NCBI GenBank assembly: GCA_900404475.1
Contig: OUQQ01000168.1
Span: forward strand, 1-28,786
Reading direction: 5' to 3'
Length of the DNA: 28,786 nucleotides
From: Spongospora subterranea
Taxonomy: Eukaryota > Endomyxa > Phytomyxea > Plasmodiophorida > Plasmodiophoridae
Shown: piece by piece, positions 19,755 through 28,786 of the stretch
How the letters are laid out: the number at the start of each line of letters is the position of its first letter
Position numbering within the stretch: the first letter of the stretch is position 1
The notes under the pieces: generated by a model
What the model saw: only the letters and a program-made list of their open reading frames with translations
Database searches by the model: none
What the model was told of the DNA's origin: nothing
Position numbers and translations under genes: made by a program

Positions 19755-22148
19755 TCATATTGGTATTGAGGACTGAACAATTGACGTCCTGTTCTGGTCG
19801 CCTGAATCCAAAACTAACTCGTCCTGTCGCCTGATTCCCGTCCCGTACTGGAGCACGTCGCTTTCTTTCAACGATAGCTGCAAACAGAATGCGGTGAAGA
19901 GGAACACGGACTGGGATAAGAGACCGTGCCGCAGCGAGCTTAGTTCGTTTGTTATGAAAAACACGAGAGTGGCTATCCATCCAAGTGAAAACTGGGCGAA
20001 ATTGAACAAACCAAACATTTCGGCCTCTCGCCCTTCTTTGATCATAGAGGCGTATATCGCTCGAGCCAGAGCAAGACTTCCTCCAAAGCAAAGTCCCAAA
20101 GTTGGAACAATTAAAATCAGCCACGGTGCGCTTGAGGGGGAAGTCAGCAGAGTAAATGTTAAGAGCACCGTTATTATCCAATGGAAATACGACAGGGCCA
20201 ACGCTCTGGAATATCCGATCATGCTTCCGACGCGGGTATAAACAAAAGCACCCAGAATACCGCAGGCGATAGAAGAAAGTATAATCAAGCCTACTGTACC
20301 TTCGTCAATCAAAAGTTGATCGGTGAAGAAGGTTGAAGCCATTGTGATAGTAGACCCAGCTCCTGCTGAGTAAAACGCAATTGCGACGAGAAACCGAGCC
20401 TGAACGGAATCTCTCGCTGTGGTGCGAATGGTTCGTCCTGGGAGAGCCAAATGAGAATGAAATTAATCGAAGGCACAAATGTGTCACCTAAATCGAGAAA
20501 AGACTTAGATATAAGATGAGCGAATGACGCATTCGCAGATCCTTGCGGTGCCCTGGTTCCGAGATTTTTGACGGATGCGCATGCCCACAGAGCATACCAA
20601 ACACCACAAAAAAACACAGCAATAGGGACACCAATAAAGGGCTCCGCCATAACTTCAATCTACAAGCAAGGCCATTAATCATCGTGTATAAATAATACTA
20701 ATACGAAACGAACTTTGTCAATCTGACACTCTGTTTTCTTTTCATTTTCAAAAACAACTTCGTAAGCAAGTTGTTCAACGTCCGCAGGTAGTGTCTATGC
20801 AAAATCAATGGGGATTCATGAACGAGAAAGTAAACACTAACTTGAGTGAACGACAGTAGACGCGGCGTGCCACCAACTTGAATTATGGGACTACGTAATT
20901 CCTGAGGAGCTCCTCCGGAAGAGGGCTTGATCCAAAACCGGAGCGAAACTGCTGTCACTTCGCTTGCACTGACGACAGTGTTGAGCCGAACCCATCTGTT
21001 GCCCAAATTCTTTCGAGATTCAATTTGGCTTATTCCTACTTCTCCGACAACGTTGACACTAATATTGATTGAGATCCGAAGCAAAATCAACGATGGAGAA
21101 ACAACCCTATGGTACTTACTCGAGAACGTAAGATGAAAATAATGTGCCTGGAATGGTGGACCGACGACATATATCTGGAGTCTCGCAGTTCATGTAAGGT
21201 GTCTCAAAACTGAATGGAGCTACATCATGTCGAACAGCCCATCGTTGACCGTCACGTGATAATTCGAAGGCGCCTCCCTAACGCGGATGGTGAATCAAAA
21301 TGCAAGAAAAAAACAAGAAAAAGTCGACCATGACTGAGAGAGACTTGTTGTTAAACAACTCAAACGAGCCATAGATCAGGGACGCTATCAAAACTTGGCA
21401 GACGAACCCCATCTGTAGAGCCCTGGCTGAAACAAAACTTCTCTCCGTTGAATCGGCTAATAATACACACAAATCAGAATTTTTTCAGAACCGTAATTTG
21501 TTTGGAAACCTGCGATTTCAGGTAGGTAAGAATTGATGAGCAGATCAGAAAAGGTAGATAGGAGAAATGTGCCAATAAATGCAATGCCACCCAGCCACCA
21601 AGCTTCGTGTTGGGCCAACAATGAGAGTATAAGGAAAAACGAGGAACCTAGGGTTGTAGAAAGAAGGAGCCGGAGTCTGTGGTGACTGCAATCGGCAAAG
21701 GCCCCAACGATAGGGCAAGCTACCATGCATAGAAACGAATAGGTTGTGGTGAAGATAGCCGGCAGCGAAGTTGGTGAAAGCCGCACGCCCAGTACTCCAA
21801 CACGTCCGTCGTCACCGACAGCAAGTCGGGCAAGTAAAGTAATCTTGATACCAATCAGGAAACGGCTTAGCCCCCCATTACAGTAAAATCACTTACATAA
21901 GGAAGGAAGTAACCAATGAGGACAATCGTCGACGGCATACGCGCGATGCTCATGAAAACATAGCCAAACCGTTCGTTCCTTTTACTGACCACCTTGGGAA
22001 GTCGGTTGTTTCCCCCAGTTTTGGCCCCAGCAGGTTTTGCTTCCCCATACCCGTTGTTGTTCCAGGGAGGCAGCTCGGCAGCCATGTTGACCACCCGTGT
22101 CTCTGCCGCAAAACCGGGTATGACTCGGCTTTCATACCAGTCCTGCAT
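19755..22148 (-). CDS. Atg22-like (UMF1) MFS transporter with large extramembrane insert (8 exons, 677 aa)
   Basis: Exons (minus order): 22148-21897, 21843-21510, 21456-21329, 21277-21120, 21058-20842, 20794-20705, 20659-20488, 20437-19755. The seven introns are 45-61 bp and all joins keep frame. Hydrophobic segments and motifs follow the vacuolar amino-acid effluxer family: a first membrane segment (IVLIGYFLPY), CPIVGAFADCSHHRLRLLL (the Q-P-x-x-G-A-x-A-D-x-x-x-x-R/K-R/K site), LINSYLPEIA, ARFLVAIAFYSAG, LARAIYASMIKEGREAEMFG, SLGWIATLVFF and a C-terminal acidic tail. Yeast Atg22 exports leucine and other amino acids from the vacuole after autophagy. Between membrane segments, exons 4-6 add about 155 mainly beta-type residues (aa 240-395) with the cysteines NCETPDIC and TECQID. 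The ATG at 22148 is the first in frame after a stop. One donor (exon 6, 20705 or 20711) is ambiguous. Confidence 0.75.
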
Positions 22149-23424
22149 CCATTTCACGAGGGAAAGTGCGTAGAAAGATCGAGGTCAGCAGCGGTCAGCT
22201 GCACAATTGTCACGGAGTGGCGTATGGGATTCCCCGTTTCCTGCAACATGTAAAATTTGCGTGTTTTTTCATCTCCGAGGTGCGAGCCAAGGTTACATGG
22301 CGTTACTGAACAGGACGAATTGATTGCACTCTCGTCCTGGTTGTATAAGCTTCAGCTGGAAAAAAGTGACGCGCCCACTCGGTAATCGGTATATAGGGAA
22401 TTAATCCGCCACAGAGTGTAGTCATCAAAACATCCACCTGCCTACTGAATTGGCGGCTTTATAGTCGCCGCATGAATCCTGTAAGCAATGCCAAAAGGTC
22501 ACGGCATGCGATTGAGGTGGTTCTGCTTGAAATGTCTGAATGTTAGCGTAAGCCTACGCCAAAGTAAAAACCCTGGCAAGTAGTTTGTTGAGAAATGATC
22601 GACGGCGCTCGAACCGATGCTTCCAGAGATTCGTTGCACCTTCTTGGCACTTGGCTTCACCAGAAAACCTGCCAATCCACAGTCATGTTGTTATTTCGCC
22701 AATCATTATGTGTATTTAGCTACTTCGTCGTTGATCATAAAGGCAGTTTCCTTTCCGCAGCCTGAAAGAGATAATCATTGTCCAAATGCTTGAGTCGTTC
22801 TCGAGGCAGCAGCCATTTGATTGGCTGATGCAAACTGAAAAATCCAGTAGGCAATACATGTGAATATTTTGTTCAGCATGATGTTGTTGTTTCTGCCGTA
22901 TTGTAATATTGAATAAATATATTTTTAGTTATCTATAAACTGATTGTAAATACGTCTATCAAATACTTGCAATGACTGCGAACCTGACGCAACCCAATCT
23001 TTCAGCGAGAGCAATCCAAATTTGTAAAAGAACAAAAAATGGAAGATTTTGAATTTCGCCCTGGTTGTTTCTCATTAGCTATTAATGAGTAGGCACGGAG
23101 TCTACACGTTTGCCGATGAAAGCCTGCGCTGTGTTTATTCATTCCTACCAGGCATAGAGAGACGATTGGGAGTTGGACGCCACTTGATAGAACAATGCTG
23201 AAAAACTACAGCACCTAAATATTCAAGCGAAAGCGCTTGGTTGATCGGAAATGGAAAGTAGTCGGAATGGCGGTACGTTTTACAAAGAGAGCGGGAGAGA
23301 GCGACGGACTTTGCGGTGTTACAAGACAGCCAGTGCCACACCATCTTCTATTGAGTCATCTAAAAACATTTTCAAGCCGAGACATTAATCGGAGTCAGGC
23401 GCTGCTAAATCGCAACACTAGGAA
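22149..23424. promoter_or_regulatory. 1.28-kb divergent intergenic region
   Basis: This gap lies between the starts of the Atg22-like gene (-) and the ZC3H15-like gene (+). Open frames are short and without motifs. It is locally AT-rich at 22860-22960. It should hold both promoters; nothing else could be recognised. A B-box-like GGTTCGA on the minus strand near 22597 is not part of a foldable tRNA. Confidence 0.5.
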
Positions 23425-24519
23425 ATGCCGCCCAAGAAGGTGGATAAATCGGTTGCCGCCCGCAAACAGAAAGTAGCCGAAGATAAGACTTTCGGCCTGA
23501 AGAACAAGAACAAGAGCAAAAAGGTCAGTGTCTGACTCCATAGGCATCTGTTTATTTATTTGCAAAATATCAGGTTCAGCAATATGTGCAATCGGTGACT
23601 CGTAGCGCGCAACAAGTGGCAGCTGAAAAAGCGGCCGAAGCTAAACGTGCTGCCAAGCTGTCGCAACAGGCAATGGAACGAGAAATGGCAGTTATGTTCA
23701 AAACAGTACAGAAGCAGGCGAAGCAGGGAATGGACTCGAAATCCGTTCTTTGTGAATACTTCAAGCAGGGTCTGTGCATCAAAGGTGCAAAATGCAAATA
23801 CTCACATGATGCCTCGCAAGTTCGAAAAGTCGCCAAACTCGACAGTACGTTGTCGCCATCGGTTCTGCTATTTCGCGCTGATTAAAATTGTCTTAGTGTA
23901 TCAGGACCCGCGATTTGTTGACGAAACGGATGAACGATCGGTCAAAACTGATATCATCTGCAAGCATTTTCTGGATGCCGTTGAGTCTAGGAAATACGGT
24001 GTACTGTGGATCTGTCCAAATAATGGCAAAGAATGCCAATACAATCATGCGCTGCCACAAGGATTCATTCTACAGCGTGATCAAAAGTTAATCTCAGAAC
24101 AGCAAGGTGATGTTGTTTCTATCGAAGAGCAGATTGAAATCGACAGGCGGGTTCTGCTACGCCGAACTGATCTAACTCCAGTCACTAAGGAATCATTTGA
24201 AAAATGGAAACTTGCACAGAAAGAGAAGGAAGCACAAGCTGTCAAGGACAAGGTGAAAGCTGCTCTGGATAAGAAGGCGCTCGGCAGGATCGCAATGGCG
24301 GCCGGCCTCAGTGGCCGAGATTTGTTCACATTCGATCCATCGCTGTTCGTTGATGATCTTGATGCCGCTGATAACGATGAATTGGAGATTCGTGAAGTTG
24401 CCGATGACGATGACGATGACGACAATTTCTCAGTTGATCAATATAACGAGAACTCGAGCGGCAATGACCACGAGCTACCTACTAATGACAGCAATGACAC
24501 TACAAGGGAGAGTGAATAA
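23425..24519 (+). CDS. ZC3H15: ZC3H15/DFRP1 (Tma46-like) CCCH zinc-finger protein, 3 exons, 330 aa
   Basis: Exons 23425-23523, 23574-23844 and 23897-24519, introns 50 and 52 bp, all in frame. This protein binds and stabilises the developmentally regulated GTPase DRG1 on translating ribosomes. The start is the family's basic opening (MPPKKVDKSVAARKQKVAED, then KTFGLKNKNKSKK). A helical A/K/E-rich stretch precedes finger 1 (VLCEYFKQGLCIKGAKCKYS-H, C-x7-C-x5-C-x3-H, aa 93-111) and finger 2 (IICKHFLDAVESRKYGVLW, then CPNNGKECQYNHALP, about aa 143-175). The C-terminal DFRP motif region has TPVTKESFEKWK and GLSGRDLFTFDPSLFVDD, then a long Asp/Glu tail. The stop is 30 bp from the stop of the opposing methyltransferase gene, so the two 3' ends must overlap. 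Confidence 0.94.
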
Positions 24520-24549
24520 ATTATTGAAATGCCAAAATCAATATCAATT

Positions 24550-25584
24550 TTATCGTGCTGAAAGATGATACAACGCGATCCCTGCAGCTGTGGCTACGTT
24601 TAGTGAATCAACATTGTCGGTGGCATTTGATTGACGTTCAAGTTTCGCCAGCAGGGCGCACTGATCTTTAACCAATGGTCTTAAACCAGTACCTTCGCTC
24701 CCTGTATCATATTTCATCAGGTTTTAAGCTACGAATGCAGTGGTTCCGATACGGCATTGTACCTAGCACCAATAACGTTGGGACAGCGGAATCGCGCTTA
24801 ACCTGTTTCCATGATACGGCGGACTCGCATACCGACATTCCAATGATATTCCAATCTGGGCGACATTTATGTAGGAATTTTGGCATTGAGCGGCAAGACT
24901 TGATGTTGATGAACTCCAAAGCACCACATGAGGCTTTGGCGACGGTAGGAGATAATGGAGCCGAATTACGTCCACAAATTACCACGCCAGTTATACCAAA
25001 AAATGAACAGCTCCTCAATATTGCGCCAAGGTTCTTCAAGAAAGTAAGAAAAACGCAATACGGAGACACAGCAACAAGAATATTACCTGTGGATCAACTA
25101 TTTGATCCAAGGCGACCCAAATCGGCGCAATGTTGCCTTTTTGTATATCCAATATCGGTAGAGAATCGACTATCTCTAGATCGATGGGATCAGCATCCAG
25201 AACGATTCCGTTACTAGGCCTTTGACCGCTCATGACATCTATCTGGTTTCTGTTGACGTACTCTACAGGTATCATTCGATGTTCGGCCAGACTAATCGAT
25301 GTCTCCCGAGCACGATTTGACTTTGTTATTACTGGGTCGTCATCATATTCCTAGAGCCATGTTATTGTAATCCTTGGGGTTCACATAGCAGATTATACAG
25401 TTGACAACACATATAATCTGTGAGCCTGTTTTCTCCTCCCGGATGTAAGTGCGGAAACTACAGCATCTGATCCATAGATCCATTCGCCTAATGCAGAAAA
25501 CACGCCTCCATTCGTTGATTTGGTTTCAGGACGCCAGCGACGCCCAGTGTGGACCAGACGCCGAAGGAAAGATTGACGGATCAT
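24550..25584 (-). CDS. MRM1: Mitochondrial rRNA 2'-O-ribose methyltransferase, SpoU/TrmH family (MRM1-like), 4 exons, 290 aa
   Basis: Exons 25584-25399, 25350-25087, 25033-24763 and 24701-24550; introns 48, 53 and 61 bp, in frame. Residues 1-20 (MIRQSFLRRLVHTGRRWRPE) form an Arg-rich presequence typical of mitochondrial import. Then come the small substrate-binding domain (YGSDAVVSALTSGRRK, RMIPVEYVNRNQIDVMSGQR, NGIVLDADPID) and the SPOUT knot domain. Motif 1 is LDQIVDPQ-NLGAILRSCSFFG with the catalytic Arg, motif 2 LVLGSEGTGLRP (SAM binding), motif 3 SLNVATAAGIALY. MRM1 methylates a guanosine ribose in the peptidyl-transferase region of mitochondrial large-subunit rRNA. A longer open frame upstream starts only with TTG, so the ATG at 25584 is preferred. 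Confidence 0.92.
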
Positions 25585-26038
25585 GCCCCGATATATGACC
25601 ACAGGACTACTGAAGCATCGTATTGAATCGCGCAGTTTGGTCAAATGAGGGTAAATTGCCGAATCAAAGAAACTACGACAATGACAACCTTGGATTACGG
25701 TCTAGATCCAATTGAATTATAAACCAGATTACGAGAGAGAGAGTGACATGACGTGGTATCGATACTAGTGCATGACCTTCACTTCATTCCTTGCTCGTCT
25801 GTGTGCCCACATCACTGGTCCGAGAATGATTGGCATGACCTGACGTTACGCAATAATCAGTGATATGGATCACGCGGAACCAAAGTCAACAAAATGCATG
25901 CCGTCACCCTGATGCAGTCGTAAATGACTCTATCGGTTTCGATACGCGCGTTTCCACTGTGCCAAATAAAATCTCCTTTCCCATCATCCAGAGTCTTTCC
26001 ATTATTAGTCATTATTACAATTTTCAAGGTTTGCAAAC
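25585..26038. promoter_or_regulatory. Divergent promoter region of MRM1 and the CCCH gene
   Basis: This 454-bp gap lies between two ATGs on opposite strands. It has short GA-rich (GAGAGAGAGTGA at about 25735) and AT-rich runs, but no gene or RNA feature that I can support. Confidence 0.5.
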
Positions 26039-27181
26039 ATGGCGTCGTTATCCCAGTTGCGTTGGTCTGCACCAGCATGGGGACAAATGGTAGATACGCC
26101 GAAGCAGGATCCATGGTCTTGTCATAACCTAGCATCATTGAAAACGCCAATAAAGGTACGTCGTCACTGATATATGGTGGTATTCTATCGTTCGCATTTT
26201 TCGTAAAAAACAAACCATACCTTTCCTTGAATGTTCAATCCTGTCACTGAAAACTAAGCTCTTTAACAGCGTCCTGGTGGTGTATGGGACGAGATGAACT
26301 TTGCCAGCCCAATATTTGGTTTAACTTCAACCGTCGATAATAATATATGGAGAAACGAGCCAAGCCCAGTATTTGGCGAATCGTCTCCTGCACGGTCGGT
26401 TATATCGTCAACTTGCTCTCCGATGATAGAGAGTCCCAATCCAAGAAATTTTTCGAGATGTGACAAAGTTTCTGTATTCCGAGCGCCAACGGGTTTGCAG
26501 TCGCCTGCCCTGAAAACAATTGCCGACGCTAGGGACGATCCTTACCCTATTAAAGAAATGGTTTAGTTTAAAAACTTACCTGATACGCCGATGAAAGACT
26601 AATCCCTTGTTCAGAGTTCGTCATCTCTCCCAATTGCAACACGGCATCAAACAAAGTATTTAGAACAGGAACCGGTCGCATCGGTTTTAAAGCAGCCGCA
26701 AAAAACCCAAGCGGCTATTGGTATTAGTCACAGTTTGCCTAATGAGCTGGTCTTTGAATACCCAGAACAAGTAAACGACCTATGGTCCGTTGACCAGGTC
26801 AGTTCTTGGTCTCGATTTATGAGCTGATGGAATAATTTTAAGGCTCGTTTTTTAGGCCGAAGACAACAGTTGTGAGGACGGTCTCGTATGCGTAGACAGC
26901 GATGAACAACTGTTGAAGACGGAATTGTGCCGTAACTGGGGTCCCCCTTTGTACCATTGCCAGTACGGCGATACGTGCAACTTTGCGCATGGTTTGTTGA
27001 ATCAAACACGTTTGTAACGATGACATGCGAATAATATTTAGGCGAAGGCGAATTGCGAGAAAGAGTTCGGCGTGGTGAATACAAAAGCAAACTTTGCGAT
27101 GAGCCTGTCCGTTTGGGCGTGCGAAGTTGCACTTATACCACGCAGCAGCAAAGTCGTTGTAACTGTAATAACCCATTTTGA
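26039..27181 (+). CDS. TTP/TIS11-like CCCH zinc-finger protein, second finger apparently broken (5 exons, 288 aa as read)
   Basis: Exons 26039-26155, 26270-26560, 26615-26797, 26856-26991 and 27042-27181; introns 114, 54, 58 and 50 bp, in frame, with AACTAAG and GACTAAT branch-like sites. The first 200 residues are low complexity, rich in Ser, Pro and short W/F motifs (SPIFG, SPVFG). Then LLKTELCRNW-x5-CQYGDTCNFAHGEGELR forms a tristetraprolin-type finger (C-x9-C-x5-C-x3-H) with the family's KTELCR lead. After 10 residues the second lead EYKSKLC appears, but the rest of that finger is not in frame. Family members bind AU-rich elements in mRNA 3' UTRs and recruit deadenylases, usually with both fingers. 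Either the gene is damaged, the sequence has errors, or the 3' exon structure is wrong. Confidence 0.7.
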
Positions 27182-27820
27182 CCCATTGACGTATTTGACC
27201 ATCCATGAAGATTGCCACCCTGGTGAAGCGGTGCGCCAGAAATGTTCACGGCCATATTTTGATTCAGAATATTTCGCAATTCTGGCGAGAGAGTTTCCCG
27301 GGAATAGCTATCCGTTTGGCATTTTCTTGTAAATAGCCGTGCAGTAATTATTGTTTTTTTATTCTGAGAACGGGACCAACCTTTATCTCCGGCGCCGCAC
27401 AAATCAATAAATCACTTCCAAAACTTAAATTCATGACATCGTCAATTCCATCGAGCATTTCAATTAGCGGTACAGTAACCGGGCGCAACTGAATCGGGCA
27501 GGGCAAGTGGCGGCCGAGACTTACAGTGTATGTCTATATGGGCGATAATATTGCGTGAAAGTCGCGATTGGATTGCGCTCCGGGGTTCAATGTTCCCTCT
27601 ATTTGGCCTTGATCCTTTACCCGTCTGCATCAGACCGTCACAAAAATATCTGTCTATCGAGACTGTTCCGGACAGTTCATCACTCTTGTTTCACTGTGTC
27701 AATCGCCCTTCCGCGCCCGTTATAGCTCGCCAATCCGTTTGTGGAAATTGCTCCTCACTGTCGCCGTGACAGTCAGGATACGGGGCGCTACAGGTCGGGC
27801 CTCGTGGAGAAGTCCCCATC
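27182..27820. other. Intergenic region before the PAQR gene
   Basis: Open frames on both strands are short and motif-free (for example 27182-27332 plus, 27402-27182 minus). It would contain the 3' UTR of the CCCH gene and the promoter of the PAQR gene. GC content rises toward 27820. Confidence 0.45.
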
Positions 27821-28786
27821 ATGGCGACGCGCCGGGGTCGCCGCAGGTCAAGCCCCGACCTGATTGCCCTGAGGCAACTCAGCAGTGAGCAAGTGCAGGC
27901 AGTTGCACACGACAATGGCGTATTTCAGACCGGGGCGGTCAAAGTTCGCAAGTATCTCCTGGCGACCTACGATAAGGTTCCTGGCTGGCTCAAAGACAAT
28001 CCACACATTGCGGGAGGTTACAGGGTACATTTTTCGTGGAGGTTGTGCGTTAGGTCGATGTTCAGGTTGCACAACGAAACGCTCAATGTTTGGTAATCAC
28101 CAGCACCAGGAACATCGCTCCCGGTGTTAACTACATATCTTAGGACCCATCTAATCGGTTTTTTTATTTTTTTATTTCTATTATTTTCGATGATGCTCAC
28201 AGTTTCACCATGTAGGTAATGCATCCAGACAGCTTGTTTGTTCTAACGTCTTTCTCGTCAGACGGATTTGATTACCTGCACATGGACCAGCGAATCAAAC
28301 TATCCGCCGAGAATCTATCGCGGTACAGGCAGCATGTTTCAAACATGGTCGATTCGATTCGAATCCGGATCCCAACTTGGGTCGATCTCTCAAACAATAT
28401 TATTGAGCTGTCCCGTGATATTGGTGACCACCTGCAGCCGACTGCCGACTCAAGGGCAGCTGCCTACCTCGCTAATTTTAAGGAAGCACTGACAACCATC
28501 AAACATGCTGTTGGAGGGTTTTGTGAGACTTGTTCAGTTGGCGACATTGATAGAATGCGAAGAAGCCTCAGCGGTATGGTTTGTGCTGCTTGGTCCGTTT
28601 TTTCTTTCAAAACCTTGGCAAATCAGATTCGGTAGACCACGTTTTCGAATCTCTTGCGAATGTTCCCCATGCGCCTTCGCATGCTGTTGAAGTAGTTCGC
28701 CATCGATTACAAGAAATTGCATCGTTTCTGCGATCGATTCCATCTGAAGGTATATGATGCACTAGTACAGGTCTTACCTTGTTCAA
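27821..28786 (+). CDS. PAQR / adiponectin-receptor-like membrane protein, 5' part (cut by window end)
   Basis: The ATG at 27821 opens a basic cytosolic N-terminus (ATRRGRRRSSP). The family signature follows: VPGWLKDNPHIAGGYR, then CVRSMFRLHNETLNVW (usual N-P-x-I-x-x-G-Y-R ... S-x-F-x-x-H-N-E-T-x-N-x-W-T-H), about aa 52-92. The family are seven-helix proteins with a zinc-dependent ceramidase-like site. After NVW comes an intron near 28096-28202, a probable 13-nt exon (28203-28215), a 46-bp intron with TTCTAAC, an exon 28262-28573, a 53-bp intron, and an exon 28627-28749 ending at a GT donor. These exons code for about 145 hydrophilic, helical residues before any membrane helix, a long insert for the family. 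The membrane part must lie beyond the window. The first intron has no perfect GT-AG pair that keeps the conserved Trp. Confidence 0.72.

Noticed and set aside
19552..20181. Long minus-strand frame overlapping the Atg22-like gene
   Set aside because: A shadow of the last Atg22 exon, which has the conserved transporter motifs in the other frame.
22590..22610. GGTTCGA on the minus strand, B-box-like
   Set aside because: No pairing stems and no A box upstream.
25585..25644. Twenty extra N-terminal residues for MRM1
   Set aside because: The frame opens with TTG; the ATG at 25584 gives a typical mitochondrial presequence.
26263..26466. Minus-strand frame with protein-like composition
   Set aside because: It is antisense to exon 2 of the TTP-like gene, whose plus-strand exons join in frame into a CCCH finger; upstream minus-strand joins fail.
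26728..27402. Several minus-strand frames of 89-134 codons
   Set aside because: They are antisense to CCCH exons 3-5 and its 3' flank, lack motifs and cannot be joined.
1..28786. CRISPR array, operons, rRNA or bacterial features
   Set aside because: No regularly spaced repeats of that kind, spliceosomal introns throughout, and no rRNA sequence recognised.

Overview
The window is nuclear DNA from a eukaryote. Its genes are split by very short introns (about 36-114 bp, mostly 46-63 bp), and many of these carry a CTAAC/TTAAC-like branch site just before the acceptor. The genes encode core eukaryotic proteins: NSF, a SUZ12-like Polycomb subunit, a DFRP1/ZC3H15-type protein, a mitochondrial rRNA 2'-O-methyltransferase, an Atg22-like transporter, a PAQR receptor and a perilipin-like protein. 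Tiny introns, tight gene packing and Ty3/gypsy chromodomain elements of the kind common in oomycetes and zoosporic fungi suggest a chytrid-like fungus or an oomycete. The sequence alone does not separate these two.

Layout. 60-860 holds the decayed 3' end of a minus-strand Ty3/gypsy pol. 860-1973 shows no convincing gene. 1974-2881 (+) is a perilipin-like lipid-droplet gene. It converges on 2972-4747 (-), a DUF4708/C18orf63-like gene with a C-terminal SAP motif. That gene diverges from 5361-8369 (+), a 968-aa coiled-coil/SPRY/IQ-motif protein. 8395-14120 is a graveyard of mobile DNA: a degenerate Myb/SANT-like ORF (-), a Ty3/gypsy element (+), a pogo-type DDE_1 transposase remnant (+) and a second DDE transposase remnant (-). 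It contains two large inverted duplications. 15032-17413 (+) is NSF, followed by the convergent SUZ12-like gene at 17719-19193 (-). An Atg22-like transporter occupies 19755-22148 (-). 23425-24519 (+) is ZC3H15/DFRP1, convergent (30 bp between stop codons) with MRM1 at 24550-25584 (-). 26039-27181 (+) is a TTP/TIS11-like CCCH gene whose second finger looks disrupted. 27821 to the window end (+) is the 5' part of a PAQR (adiponectin/progestin receptor-like) gene.

The genes do not form one pathway. They are independent housekeeping genes arranged mostly as convergent or divergent pairs with 0.3-1.3 kb between divergent starts. Exon structures were worked out by hand from reading-frame continuity, GT/AG sites and family motifs. 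Most junctions keep frame perfectly. The uncertain ones are the 5' end of SUZ12, the second PAQR exon and the 3' end of the CCCH gene. Two genes (MRM1, Atg22) appear longer if non-ATG starts are allowed; I used ATG.
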